Source: UBA4312 sp040266995 (GTDB taxonomy: Bacteria > Bacillota_I > Bacilli_A > Erysipelotrichales > Erysipelotrichaceae). From it: a stretch of DNA of 64,000 nt. Below are positions 53,744 through 62,158 of this stretch, piece after piece. The notes below the pieces were generated by a model, which worked only from the letters and a program-made list of their open reading frames with translations, did no database searches and was not told the origin of the DNA. Each line of letters opens with the position of its first letter. The stretch's first letter is position 1. Position numbers and translations under genes: made by a program. Where the stretch lies: the NCBI GenBank assembly GCA_040266995.1, contig JAWRHV010000014.1, positions 62,001 to 126,000 of the forward strand. The letters run 5' to 3'.

Positions 53744-54355
53744 TTACCCCTGGGCAAGAAACCGCTTAGCCTTGTTGGCATATTCCATGGCTTTTTCTTC
53801 GTTATTCTGATTCTTGTAAATTAAAGAGACCAACGTCAGATCCCATACCTGCTGCTGTCCGGATAAATCCTTCAATTCCTCTAATAAAGGTTCCAGCAGG
53901 TCATTCTTCTTTAATATTTCTATATCATATAATCTTGTACAGTAAAGAATCAGTCCTTCATCCTTTATTTCTTCCTTGATCTTGGTCAGATAGTATACAG
54001 CTTTCTGTTTCCGATGTTTAAATACATAGTAGTTAAACACACGCAGATACAGTTCCTCTTTTTGACGGTTGGACATCTTTACACCGGCAATTTCCTGCAT
54101 CAGCTGATCTACTTCTTGATCCTTATTCATCTGTATCGCTTTATTCAGTTTAAAATAGGTCAGATTGTATGACGGTATCACTCGCTTTGCTTCCTTGGAG
54201 TCCACCAGTTCATCAAATTTATCATATTCCTTATGAACAAGATATTGTGTTAATTTTTGGGCCACATCATCTCTTTTTCTATTCAATACGATTCGTAAAA
54301 CAATATTGGCTATAATGATGATTCCCAAAGCCACCAACATAATCGTAGTATTCAT
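53744..54355 (-). CDS. Membrane-anchored TPR-like hypothetical protein
   Basis: A 203-aa protein with an N-terminal membrane helix (TTIMLVALGIIIIANIVLRIVL, residues ~3-24) and a helical cytoplasmic part with TPR-like pairs (for example VWDLTLVSLIYKNQNNEEKAMEYANKAKRFL at the end). No function known; likely a scaffold. AGGAGG precedes the ATG. It follows the GTPase by about 41 bases. Confidence 0.65.
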   Translation of the reverse strand: MNTTIMLVALGIIIIANIVLRIVLNRKRDDVAQKLTQYLVHKEYDKFDELVDSKEAKRVIPSYNLTYFKLNKAIQMNKDQEVDQLMQEIAGVKMSNRQKEELYLRVFNYYVFKHRKQKAVYYLTKIKEEIKDEGLILYCTRLYDIEILKKNDLLEPLLEELKDLSGQQQVWDLTLVSLIYKNQNNEEKAMEYANKAKRFLAQG

Positions 54356-54396
54356 ATACGTCCCTCCTACCATGTAAAACCATTGTAACACAAAAC

Positions 54397-55611
54397 TTAT
54401 TTTAGCTTGATCATGGATTTCAACACATCCACAATCTGCTGCACGCTGATCCGGCCATCATTTTCCTTCATCAATTTTTCGACCTTTTTCAATACCTTCG
54501 GTAAATACTTCTGAAACAAGCCGGCAATCTCTGTATCCCAGTCAACAGACCGTTCATCCACCTGGCCGGTATACACTTTTTCAAAAGTATTCATACAGAT
54601 TTTTCCGGCAATCAAGGTAATGGAGCCGGCCACTGCCGCATTGAGTACCGAGGCAGCCAGGTTGATTCCCGGTACCGATTTCAACACATTCAACGCCGTC
54701 TTTCCGGCAATCGTTGTCCCTCCGGCCCGGATGATCGAGTCGATGATCTCATTCGAGGTATTCTTTTTGTTTAAACCATACACCTTGGCAATCGCCCATA
54801 ACATCCCCGACTGTAACGGGTACAGGATGGCTGCATCCGGTGTCGTGATCGGGACCGCACCGATCGTTGTAGCTGCAGCAGTAGAAGCGGCCACAATGGA
54901 ATAGCACAGAGAGCGTTTCATCTTCAGATCCAGCTCCTTCACCGAATGCGCTGCTGCTTCCTTGCTCTGTCCGGCCAACGCCTCGGTTTTCGCCGTCAGT
55001 ACATCCAGTCCATACGGATAGACAATGGTATGCGTATCCACCGGATAGGCCTTGGCCACAACCGGTATAATATTCTTCACCTGCAATGGATGATGTTTGT
55101 GCTTTTCGTTATAGTGCCAGATATGCTGGGAAACCATCTCCTGGTTTTCCTGTGCATCCGGCTGTGAATACGACTTCGTCAGAACGACTAAGATCGGTAC
55201 ATTCTTCCAGTCTTTGGTAATATCAGCTAACGAATCCAACACCCGATCATCGATGCGTCGACTGGTTCCGTCGATACAAAACCAGATCATATGAATCAGT
55301 TTTTCCGTATCCTTTGTCCGGATCCCGGAGCGGCTGAATCGCGCCAGTTCTCTTCGAATACGGTACTGTTTCACAAAGCTGTATTCGTATCCGACTGTAT
55401 CAATCATCCGAAACGGCAGCTGCTCATTCTGATATATACCGATTTCGGTGGTTGTGATCCCGGCTCCTTCCGGTGCCTGCGAGGATCCCAGAATGGCGTT
55501 GATCAACGTGCTTTTCCCACAGCCGGAAGCCCCCGCCAACAACACGTTGATCTTATCGTCCTTTACCGCCTGGATTTCTTCATAACGAGTTTGTTTCTTT
55601 TTTTTAGTCAT
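54397..55611 (-). CDS. GTPase with C-terminal DUF697-like domain
   Basis: A 404-aa P-loop GTPase. G1 is GASGCGKST (27-35), G2 is in GITTTEIG, G3 is IDTVGYE and G4 is a degenerate VLTKSY in place of NKxD. After ~245 a helical region rich in Ala/Gly (VAASTAAATTIGAVPITTPDAAILYPLQSGML) matches the membrane-associated DUF697 domain, seen in YcjX/YcjF and Era-like proteins. It may act at the membrane. It is four bases after the HAD gene with GGTGAT upstream, in the YhhN operon. Confidence 0.75.
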   Translation of the reverse strand: MTKKKKQTRYEEIQAVKDDKINVLLAGASGCGKSTLINAILGSSQAPEGAGITTTEIGIYQNEQLPFRMIDTVGYEYSFVKQYRIRRELARFSRSGIRTKDTEKLIHMIWFCIDGTSRRIDDRVLDSLADITKDWKNVPILVVLTKSYSQPDAQENQEMVSQHIWHYNEKHKHHPLQVKNIIPVVAKAYPVDTHTIVYPYGLDVLTAKTEALAGQSKEAAAHSVKELDLKMKRSLCYSIVAASTAAATTIGAVPITTPDAAILYPLQSGMLWAIAKVYGLNKKNTSNEIIDSIIRAGGTTIAGKTALNVLKSVPGINLAASVLNAAVAGSITLIAGKICMNTFEKVYTGQVDERSVDWDTEIAGLFQKYLPKVLKKVEKLMKENDGRISVQQIVDVLKSMIKLK

Positions 55612-55615
55612 CTTA

Positions 55616-56446
55616 TCACCCCAACAGATTGAAGAAAGAAAATGCCTGATAGATACCGTCTTTATCAATATCGGCCGTTACGATATCGGCCTTTTCCTTG
55701 ACAGCCCGGCTTGCGTTACCCATCGCAACCGACTGGTCGGCCACTTCAAACATATTCAGATCATTGGCTCCATCCCCGATCGCAATGACATCTTCTTGGG
55801 CTACACCGAAATAATCCATCAGATCGCGCATTCCCATCGCTTTGGTGATCCCATAAGCAGCCACTTCTCCCGAATCCTTTCCAAACGGGGCAAAGGTGGA
55901 AGGAATCACTTCAAAATCCTTGGATAAATCTGCATATATTTGCGAAAAGCCTACTTCAGAAGACAAAAATGTAATCTTATTAAAGGATATCTGTTTGGGA
56001 TCCCCGATTTTCCATATCTTCTTCAGCTGGATCAATCCGTGTTTTTCATACGCCTCTTTGGATAAATGGGAACAATGCGTTTCGATCAACTGATCAAAGA
56101 CCGGCTTGACCCGCGCATCGGCCACAATGGCTTCGGTTGCTTCATAAATGGTCGGGATCGGCCGCTTGGAAAAGTAGTTATACAATTGTTGCCTTTGTTC
56201 GTTTCGCAAGCCTCTTTCTTTTAAGATCTTGTGATCGGCTTCCACATAGGAACCCGCACCCGCCACGATCCCGTCATACTGAATGGATTGCAGCTCCTTT
56301 GTGATTTCCGGTTTTTGCCGCCCGGTACATAGACAGATCTTATGTCCCTGGCTCTGTGCCAGCCGGCAAGCCTCCTTGGCCCTTTGGGGAATGGTTCCAT
56401 CTGACATCAACAATGTGCCGTCCGCATCTAAAAATATAAGTTTCAT
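55616..56446 (-). CDS. Cof-type HAD-IIB family phosphatase
   Basis: A 276-aa HAD hydrolase: motif I LDADGTLL (5-12), motif II CTGRQ, motif III Lys in AAYGITKAMG, and motif IV GDGANDLNMFEVA. GAGGTGA precedes ATG 56446. Likely a sugar- or cofactor-phosphate phosphatase. It is the second gene of an operon with YhhN and the GTPase. Confidence 0.88.
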   Translation of the reverse strand: MKLIFLDADGTLLMSDGTIPQRAKEACRLAQSQGHKICLCTGRQKPEITKELQSIQYDGIVAGAGSYVEADHKILKERGLRNEQRQQLYNYFSKRPIPTIYEATEAIVADARVKPVFDQLIETHCSHLSKEAYEKHGLIQLKKIWKIGDPKQISFNKITFLSSEVGFSQIYADLSKDFEVIPSTFAPFGKDSGEVAAYGITKAMGMRDLMDYFGVAQEDVIAIGDGANDLNMFEVADQSVAMGNASRAVKEKADIVTADIDKDGIYQAFSFFNLLG

Positions 56447-56448
56447 AG

Positions 56449-57138
56449 TCACCTCAATATCGAAAACGCAATGAAAAACTGTGCCATATAATACATCACA
56501 TGATTAAAAACGATCCGTTTTGGACTGTTTGTATCCTTTTTAAAATAAATCATACTTAAAACCAAGTCGGATATCACAAAACAAAGACCTCCGACCAGCA
56601 CAAAGAAAGCTCGTTGATCCTGTCCCTTCGTCCATATGGAAACACTTCCTGCCAACAAAGTCATCAGCAGCAGAAATGAGCCATAAGCTACCGCTATGTG
56701 TTGAAACTTCCCATAACGGATCCCCTTTTTCCGACTGTATGTCACAACCGCATAGCTGCTCACAATCGCCAGGATCAACGGAATCAGCCACCAGAACAGC
56801 GGAACATTGCGGACAGAATGCATCCACAGGGCCATAATATAGAAAAAATGTCCGATCGCAAAACAGAAAAAGCCGGCCAGAATAAAGAGATCCTGCTGTT
56901 TTTCATAGATCCATTTCAATCCCAGCCAGATATCCCCCAACAGTCCAAAGAACAAGCCACATACCATCAACCATGAATAGCGAGAAGGCGCTATATATAA
57001 GAGATAAATGCCTGTCAACAAAAAGCCGGAGGAACAAATCACCTTGTAAAACAAAGAGCGGATCATGTTTCCTTCAATGCGTGCTTTCATAAAAAAATAC
57101 AAGCTGATCCATGAAAAGATCATTAAGATATACTGCAT
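56449..57138 (-). CDS. YhhN family protein (lysoplasmalogenase-like)
   Basis: A 229-aa protein with about eight hydrophobic helices, the YhhN/TMEM86 family, with GLLGDIWLGL and VISDLVLSM carrying acidic residues in membrane segments. Animal TMEM86B hydrolyses the vinyl-ether bond of lysoplasmalogens; anaerobes make plasmalogens, so a similar role is plausible here. The ATG has no ribosome site; TTTACG-17-TATAAT ends six bases before it. It starts a five-gene operon. Confidence 0.8.
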   Translation of the reverse strand: MQYILMIFSWISLYFFMKARIEGNMIRSLFYKVICSSGFLLTGIYLLYIAPSRYSWLMVCGLFFGLLGDIWLGLKWIYEKQQDLFILAGFFCFAIGHFFYIMALWMHSVRNVPLFWWLIPLILAIVSSYAVVTYSRKKGIRYGKFQHIAVAYGSFLLLMTLLAGSVSIWTKGQDQRAFFVLVGGLCFVISDLVLSMIYFKKDTNSPKRIVFNHVMYYMAQFFIAFSILR

Positions 57139-57144
57139 AGTTCT

Positions 57145-57173
57145 ATTATACAAAGAATGACCCTTCACGTAAA
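57145..57173 (-). promoter_or_regulatory. Leaderless-type promoter of the YhhN operon
   Basis: Perfect TATAAT (57145-57150), then AGAACT, then ATG. The -35 TTTACG (57168-57173) overlaps the T-run of the preceding operon's terminator. Confidence 0.6.
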
Positions 57174-57198
57174 AAAATCATCCTTTCCAAAGGATGAT
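57171..57198 (-). terminator. Terminator of the PanE-like operon
   Basis: Perfect 10-bp stem ATCATCCTTT / AAAGGATGAT with a two-base loop, followed by T7 on the minus strand. Confidence 0.9.
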
Positions 57199-58089
57199 CT
57201 ATCGGTTTTTCCCCTTCTTTTTCTCTATATAAGAATAGAACTCGTTGTGCAGGCGATGCATTTCATCCGGTGCTTTCATGGCATGCGCATACATAAAGGT
57301 ATGTCCGAATGAACTCTGATAGATCCATGCCAATCCTCTTTCAAAGATTCCCACAGGCATATAACACAACAGGTTCAGCTTCTTTGGGGATAGAGGATAC
57401 CCTGCTTCCTTCAAACACAGAAGATTCTTTCGAATCTGTAGAGCGGTTCTATGCATAAGAAGTCTGTCTTTTCCTGCGTTTAACGGCTCTTGGGTCTCAT
57501 AGTAACTGTCTGCCAAGGGAACGACCAAGGCCAGATGGCATAACTGCCAACAATGCATATCCGGTACGATTTGATAAGGGATCCGCGCTTGTTGAAACAG
57601 CTTGGCTAACGCTTGGCTTCGTTCGGTACGGACTCCATCCTTTTCGCCAAAGGTAGTCGGCTGGATCCATCTTGGTGTCAGATCAGCATGCAGAATGCCC
57701 TGCTCCAAGGAACCTCCGGCGCCGGGAAAAGCAGGCAGGATCCGTCCTTTTCCGCAGATTTCCTCCCAGGCATCATACTCTTCCAAGGAATTGACCATCG
57801 TTACGATGGTCGGGCTCTGGTTCGTTCGCAAGGTTTCCAATGCCTCATGAAGCTGGTTTTCCCGTACAGCGACAAAGATAAAGGAATATATATCTTCCTG
57901 CGCAAGGTGATCGATGACATGGATGGCCGATGTATGGATCTTGCCGTCCCGTTCATACTGCAGGCCCTTTTCCTTCAACTGGCGGTATCGCCTTGTCCGG
58001 GCCAAGATGGTCACATCCTGCCCTGTTTCATGAAAAAGCTGAGCATAAAGACTACCGATGACACCGGCCCCAAATACAAGAATACGCAT
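57199..58089 (-). CDS. Ketopantoate reductase (PanE/ApbA) family protein
   Basis: A 296-aa NADPH-dependent reductase: GAGVIGSLYAQLF Rossmann loop, VAVRENQL, MVNSLEEYDAW and PAFPGAGGSLEQG. In the C-terminal half it lacks the classic Lys-Glu ketopantoate motifs, so it may reduce a different 2-keto acid or aldehyde. It follows the aldo/keto reductase by three bases with AGAGGTGA and closes an operon of four. Confidence 0.78.
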   Translation of the reverse strand: MRILVFGAGVIGSLYAQLFHETGQDVTILARTRRYRQLKEKGLQYERDGKIHTSAIHVIDHLAQEDIYSFIFVAVRENQLHEALETLRTNQSPTIVTMVNSLEEYDAWEEICGKGRILPAFPGAGGSLEQGILHADLTPRWIQPTTFGEKDGVRTERSQALAKLFQQARIPYQIVPDMHCWQLCHLALVVPLADSYYETQEPLNAGKDRLLMHRTALQIRKNLLCLKEAGYPLSPKKLNLLCYMPVGIFERGLAWIYQSSFGHTFMYAHAMKAPDEMHRLHNEFYSYIEKKKGKNR

Positions 58090-58092
58090 GTT

Positions 58093-59016
58093 TCACCTCT
58101 TCTTGACCGCAAACCGGAACATATCCGCCCCTAAGAAACGGACACCACAGGCATCGGACGCTTTTTCAAGCCGCTGAATTTCCTGAGGATCCAGCTGTAT
58201 TTTTACCGCATCGGCCAGATCCTTGACTTGATAAGGCTTTCGGCAGCCACAAATAGGAACCATACCCTTTGAAGACACATAGCTCATCGCTACCTGGGGT
58301 GCCTTAATTCCATGATTCGCGGCAATTTTTTCCATCTTTGCATACAGTGCCGAAAGCTTTTGCCGTTTTCGCTGAAACATCCATTTCATCATGGATTTCT
58401 GCTCGTTTTTCTTCGGTGGCACTAACATGCCTTCCTCCAGGACTGCCCAGGCCCAGAAGGCGATATCGTTTTTATGACACCATTCCAGCAAACCCTCTTG
58501 TTCCCATTTTCGGTCGAGCAGGCTGAAGTGATTCTGCACACCATAAAGATGAATTCCCGCTTCATCCAGAATGGTTTTAGCCAGTTTGCACTCCTCCAGG
58601 TTAAAGTTGGATACCCCGATTTCTTTGATCTTTCCCTTCTGCCAAAGCTGGATCATCTCCCGTAAGTTTTTCTCGATATCATTCGGTAAATGCAGCCAGT
58701 AAATATCCACAGAATCTCTTTGAAAATCCTGCAGGTCTTTCATAAAGGACCGCAAGACCTGTCCTTCTTTGTATTTGCCTGTCGGTGTATACTTGGCAGA
58801 AATCAACGTATTGTCCCGGCAGACCCGTCCGACAATCGGCTGGCCCTTGCCCAGTCCATAATCCCTGGCGGTATCAAACACAGGAATTCCTTCCGCAACC
58901 GCTACAAGAACCGCGTTTCGTATAACGGATTCTTCTACATAGCTGCCGCGAAGCATTTTTTCATAGAGAGCATCTCCCCAGGCATTGGTGCCGATAACGG
59001 CCTGTATTTTATTCAC
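58093..59016 (-). CDS. Aldo/keto reductase
   Basis: A 307-aa AKR: FDTARDYGLG (Asp, Tyr), ISAKYTP (Lys), YWLHLPND (His) and IGVSNFNLEECK. It begins with GTG and AGGA at 8-9 bases upstream; no ATG fits. Members reduce carbonyls with NADPH. It is third in the operon, after a SRPBCC-like protein. Confidence 0.82.
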   Translation of the reverse strand: MNKIQAVIGTNAWGDALYEKMLRGSYVEESVIRNAVLVAVAEGIPVFDTARDYGLGKGQPIVGRVCRDNTLISAKYTPTGKYKEGQVLRSFMKDLQDFQRDSVDIYWLHLPNDIEKNLREMIQLWQKGKIKEIGVSNFNLEECKLAKTILDEAGIHLYGVQNHFSLLDRKWEQEGLLEWCHKNDIAFWAWAVLEEGMLVPPKKNEQKSMMKWMFQRKRQKLSALYAKMEKIAANHGIKAPQVAMSYVSSKGMVPICGCRKPYQVKDLADAVKIQLDPQEIQRLEKASDACGVRFLGADMFRFAVKKR

Positions 59017-59047
59017 TTTCTTTTCCTTCTTTCTTTCGGTTGTACTT

Positions 59048-59491
59048 CTATTTTTTCTTCAGCAGCCGGATCCACTTCTTTTGACGATGCCGGTAGAAAC
59101 ACTGGGCCCACAGGGTCACAAATCCGGTTTTCCATCCGGCCTGAATTTCGACACGATCTGTGTATTCACACGTATCTTCTGTCATGGGACGCAGGCATAT
59201 TTCATGGTTCCAAACGGGTACAAAGGGATTTCCTTCCTCGGTATAAATACCCTCTTCCATGGAAAAACGAAGGACATGGATCGTATGCGTGCCCATAGGA
59301 AAGAGGCCGAACAAACGAAACGCAAAGGAACATGTTTCCTGTGGCTTCCAGGTATGCACGCTTCCGATGGGTGTAAATGTCGCGTAAAGCCAGGCAATTT
59401 TCTGTAATGTTTCAAATTGCTGCAAAAGCATAAAGACCGTCTTTGTGTCTGCCGGAAATACCGATGTCCTTTTTACAATTCTTTTTTTCAT
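59048..59491 (-). CDS. SRPBCC-like hypothetical protein
   Basis: A 147-aa protein with the helix-grip pattern of polyketide cyclase/START-like folds: VFPADTKTVFMLLQQFETLQKIAW at the start, a beta-rich middle (EICLRPMTEDTCEYTDRVEIQ) and a C-terminal helix (TLWAQCFYRHRQKKWIRLL). Such domains bind lipids or polyketides. It is the second gene of an operon with a small membrane protein and two reductases. The family call is by eye. Confidence 0.6.
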   Translation of the reverse strand: MKKRIVKRTSVFPADTKTVFMLLQQFETLQKIAWLYATFTPIGSVHTWKPQETCSFAFRLFGLFPMGTHTIHVLRFSMEEGIYTEEGNPFVPVWNHEICLRPMTEDTCEYTDRVEIQAGWKTGFVTLWAQCFYRHRQKKWIRLLKKK

Positions 59492-59517
59492 AGGCATCCC
59501 CTTCCATCAAAAAAACG

Positions 59518-60018
59518 CTAAATCAATGCGACCAGCCAGTATAAGCCGGCAACTATGGCCGCAATCGGAACGGCCACCGGGAAAAGCTGGATCCATTTCC
59601 ACTTCTTGATTTCCACACTGTGCCAGCTGTCGTTCAGATCTTCGGTTCCCGGAATGATCCACCAGTCGGACAAAGCCACCCAGATGGTATCTATAAACAG
59701 CCAGTCAAAGAACTCCGCGGCCATAAACAGGACATAATACTGCCAGAAAAAATCCCAATAGCTGTTCGCATGATTGATATGGACTATCAGAAAAAAAGGC
59801 ACCACCAACATCCACCCCAGCAACAATACATGAGCAAATGCCCGTCTTTTTTTCATGGTTTCACGGCTCATCAGCCCCATCTCGATCACCCGTTCCTGCA
59901 TCCCAGGTGGATAGAAGAAGATAGCTCCGACAGGGCCTTTACGATGCACCAAAACAGCCATGTAGGCAGCATAACAGATCCAAAGCACCAGAATTTCCAT
60001 GATCCAACGTCCTATCAT
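59518..60018 (-). CDS. Hypothetical membrane protein, 166 aa
   Basis: About four hydrophobic helices (roughly 5-24, 62-82, 92-112 and 145-165), with tryptophan-rich stretches (SYWDFFWQYYVLF; DTIWVALSDWWIIPGTEDL). No family recognised. AAGGAGA precedes the ATG at 60018. It leads the SRPBCC/AKR/PanE-like operon and sits just downstream of a perfect palindrome and consensus-like promoter. Confidence 0.6.
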   Translation of the reverse strand: MIGRWIMEILVLWICYAAYMAVLVHRKGPVGAIFFYPPGMQERVIEMGLMSRETMKKRRAFAHVLLLGWMLVVPFFLIVHINHANSYWDFFWQYYVLFMAAEFFDWLFIDTIWVALSDWWIIPGTEDLNDSWHSVEIKKWKWIQLFPVAVPIAAIVAGLYWLVALI

Positions 60019-60031
60019 ATCGTCTCCTTAT

Positions 60032-60047
60032 GTTAGTATATACTAAC
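60032..60047. promoter_or_regulatory. Perfect 16-base operator palindrome
   Basis: GTTAGTATATACTAAC reads the same on both strands. It lies just past the predicted transcription start of the operon, the position for a TetR/PadR/MarR-type repressor. No regulator gene adjoins, so it acts in trans. Confidence 0.65.
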
Positions 60048-60056
60048 TCTAAAGCT

Positions 60057-60085
60057 ATTTTACCACCCCTTTCTATATCTCTCAA
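60057..60085 (-). promoter_or_regulatory. Promoter of the 60018-57199 operon
   Basis: TTGAGA (60080-60085), 17 bases, TAAAAT (60057-60062). Confidence 0.65.
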
Positions 60086-60097
60086 CGAAAAGGGCAC

Positions 60098-60120
60098 AAA
60101 AAAATAAGGCATAACGCCTT
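60098..60120 (-). terminator. Terminator of the AKR/SMP-30/SDR operon
   Basis: AAGGC / GCCTT stem followed by ATTTTTTT on the minus strand. Confidence 0.7.
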
Positions 60121-60131
60121 GTTGATTCTCT

Positions 60132-61283
60132 CTACATCACAAACGCATGTTCTACCAGGAAGTCCCAGGCTTCCTTTACCATCTTTGTGATATCTTTGCC
60201 ATTGCTGATGACCGTCTCTTCCGGGAATGTCTGTTTGATATCCGTCACACCCAGTGCGAGCATCTTATTGGCCAGATAATTCATCTCTCCGGAAAAGAAT
60301 GGATTTGGCTGCACCATGGCCGCATTGTATGTATCCAGAATAGCCGCAACCGAAACCCCATGATAGGTCAGGTCTTCGTAAGCGGTAAAGTCCCCTTGAT
60401 GGATCGGCCCTGCTTCCTTCTGCATAACAGCCAGGTCTTCCAGACGCTTCTGTTCCTGATCCGACAACGGTTGAAAATCCTTCATTGTCCGGACATTATC
60501 CTGCACTTGTTCCAAAGTGGACATACCGGATAATACAGCTAAAACGTCTTCCTTACTGGCCGCATAGCGGATTGCCCATCCGGCCGGTGACAGCTTAGGC
60601 TGCCATGTTTCCATTTGTTGCTGACAAGGTGAAGGGACATTGGCCAGAAATCCACCTTTGACCGGTTCCATGACAACAACCTTCTTACCATGTTTACGAA
60701 TGACATCATAACATCCCTTCGATGCGATGAAATAGCTGTTCCAGTCAAAGTAATTGATGATGATCTGCACAAACTCCACTTCCGGATGCTCCGTCAAAAT
60801 CTGGTCCAGTATCTCCGGCGAATCGTGGAAGGAAAAGCCCACATGTTTGATCTTTCCTTCTTCTTTCCACTTCTGTGCATGTTCAAATAACCGGCAGGTT
60901 TTGCCCACACCGCCTTTGCCATCCACACCGTTATAGAACTTGGTATTTAAGATGTGAAGAAAATAGTAGTCCACATAATCTGTCCCCAGATTCTCAAGCT
61001 GTTGCGCAAAGATTTACTCTACTTGATCCTCGCTTTGCACCGCAAAGGTCGGAAACTTGGTCGCAATGGTAAACCGATCGCGAGGGTAGCGGTCGACCAC
61101 GGTCTTTTTCAGTGCGCCTTCGCTTTTCCCGTTATGATAGGCAAAGCTGGTATCAAAGTAGGTAAATCCATTTCCGATAAACGTATCCGCCATATCGTTC
61201 AATTGTTCATAATCAATCGCTTCCGGATTTCCATCAAAAACCGGTAGCCGCATAAACCCAAATCCCAGTTTTCCTTGTTCCAT
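60132..61283 (-). pseudogene. Aldo/keto reductase interrupted by one in-frame TAA
   Basis: Two same-frame parts build a ~382-aa AKR. The first has LGFGFMRLPVFDG, FDTSFAYHNGKSE (Asp, Tyr) and IATKFPT (Lys). A TAA at codon 90 (61014-61016) interrupts EDQVE-stop-IFAQQL. The rest continues TDYVDYYFLHILN (His), HVGFSFHDSPEILDQIL and VKGGFLANVP. Relatives carry a Lys or Arg at the stop position, so one base change (for example AAA to TAA) explains it. The C-terminus lacks the Fe-S cysteines of the longest AKRs. It is the last gene of the operon. Confidence 0.85.
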
Positions 61284-61294
61284 ATTGTGTCTCC

Positions 61295-62143
61295 TTACCC
61301 GTGTAATTTGTACTCGCCGGTACGGATGGACGCAATGACGCCTCCGTCAATCAACAAATCCGTTCCGGTAATGAATCCGGCATGTTCTCCCAGAAGGAAT
61401 GCAGCAGCTTCGGCAATTTCCTCCGATGTACCGCATCGCTCCGCTGCCGAGGCATCCACCATGTTCTGGTATCCTTGTCCAGCTGCCGCAAATTCATCAT
61501 AGGCCAATGGGGTCACGATGATCCCCGGGCTGATCGTGTTGATTCGAGCTCTGCGTTCTTTCCAGCTGGTGGCGGCAGCTTTGGTTGCCTGCAGGTGGTT
61601 GACCCGTTTGGCAATCATATACGCAAGTCCGGACTGCTGCATGGCTGTTTCTTGGATAAAAGGCAGATCCATTAGCTTTTCTGTTGGTGTATTCATAATC
61701 TCTGTTTCTACTTCGTAAGGGATCGGATACATATAGCCTGTCTGGCTGGAAATGATCAATCCGGCCCCACCACGGGCCATCACCTTTCCAAAGGCATCCA
61801 CCGCATAGCCGGTTCCTACCATATCCAGTTTCAAGATATGTTCCGGTTTCGCCTGGTTCGGCGATGCGCCGGCCGTATCAATAAAGTACATGACTTCGCC
61901 CAAAGAAGCCGCTTTGTGCGCAAAGGCCTCCACGCTTTCTTTTTCCAACGCGTTTACAACCATCGTTTCCACATCATACCCGCTGTATTGCAGGTCATGT
62001 GCTGTTTTTTCCAGGTTCTTTTCACTGATATCGCCTAATAAGATCTTTTTTCCGGCAGCCATTCTTCGTACAATCGCCGTTCCCATACTGCCGGCTCCCA
62101 ATAAAGCCAATACTTGTTTCTTTTCATTTCGATCAAAAATCAT
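61295..62143 (-). CDS. SDR family oxidoreductase with atypical nucleotide loop
   Basis: A 282-aa SDR. The loop is GAGSMGTAIVRR rather than TGxxxGxG, after LALL. DTAGASPNQA stands for the NNAG strand and YMIAKR is the Tyr-x-x-x-Lys. RINTISPGIIVTPL and TGTDLLIDGGV are normal. The substrate is unknown. AGGAGG precedes the ATG; 15 bases after SMP-30. Confidence 0.8.
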   Translation of the reverse strand: MIFDRNEKKQVLALLGAGSMGTAIVRRMAAGKKILLGDISEKNLEKTAHDLQYSGYDVETMVVNALEKESVEAFAHKAASLGEVMYFIDTAGASPNQAKPEHILKLDMVGTGYAVDAFGKVMARGGAGLIISSQTGYMYPIPYEVETEIMNTPTEKLMDLPFIQETAMQQSGLAYMIAKRVNHLQATKAAATSWKERRARINTISPGIIVTPLAYDEFAAAGQGYQNMVDASAAERCGTSEEIAEAAAFLLGEHAGFITGTDLLIDGGVIASIRTGEYKLHG

Positions 62144-62158
62144 CCGGTTTTCCTCCTT

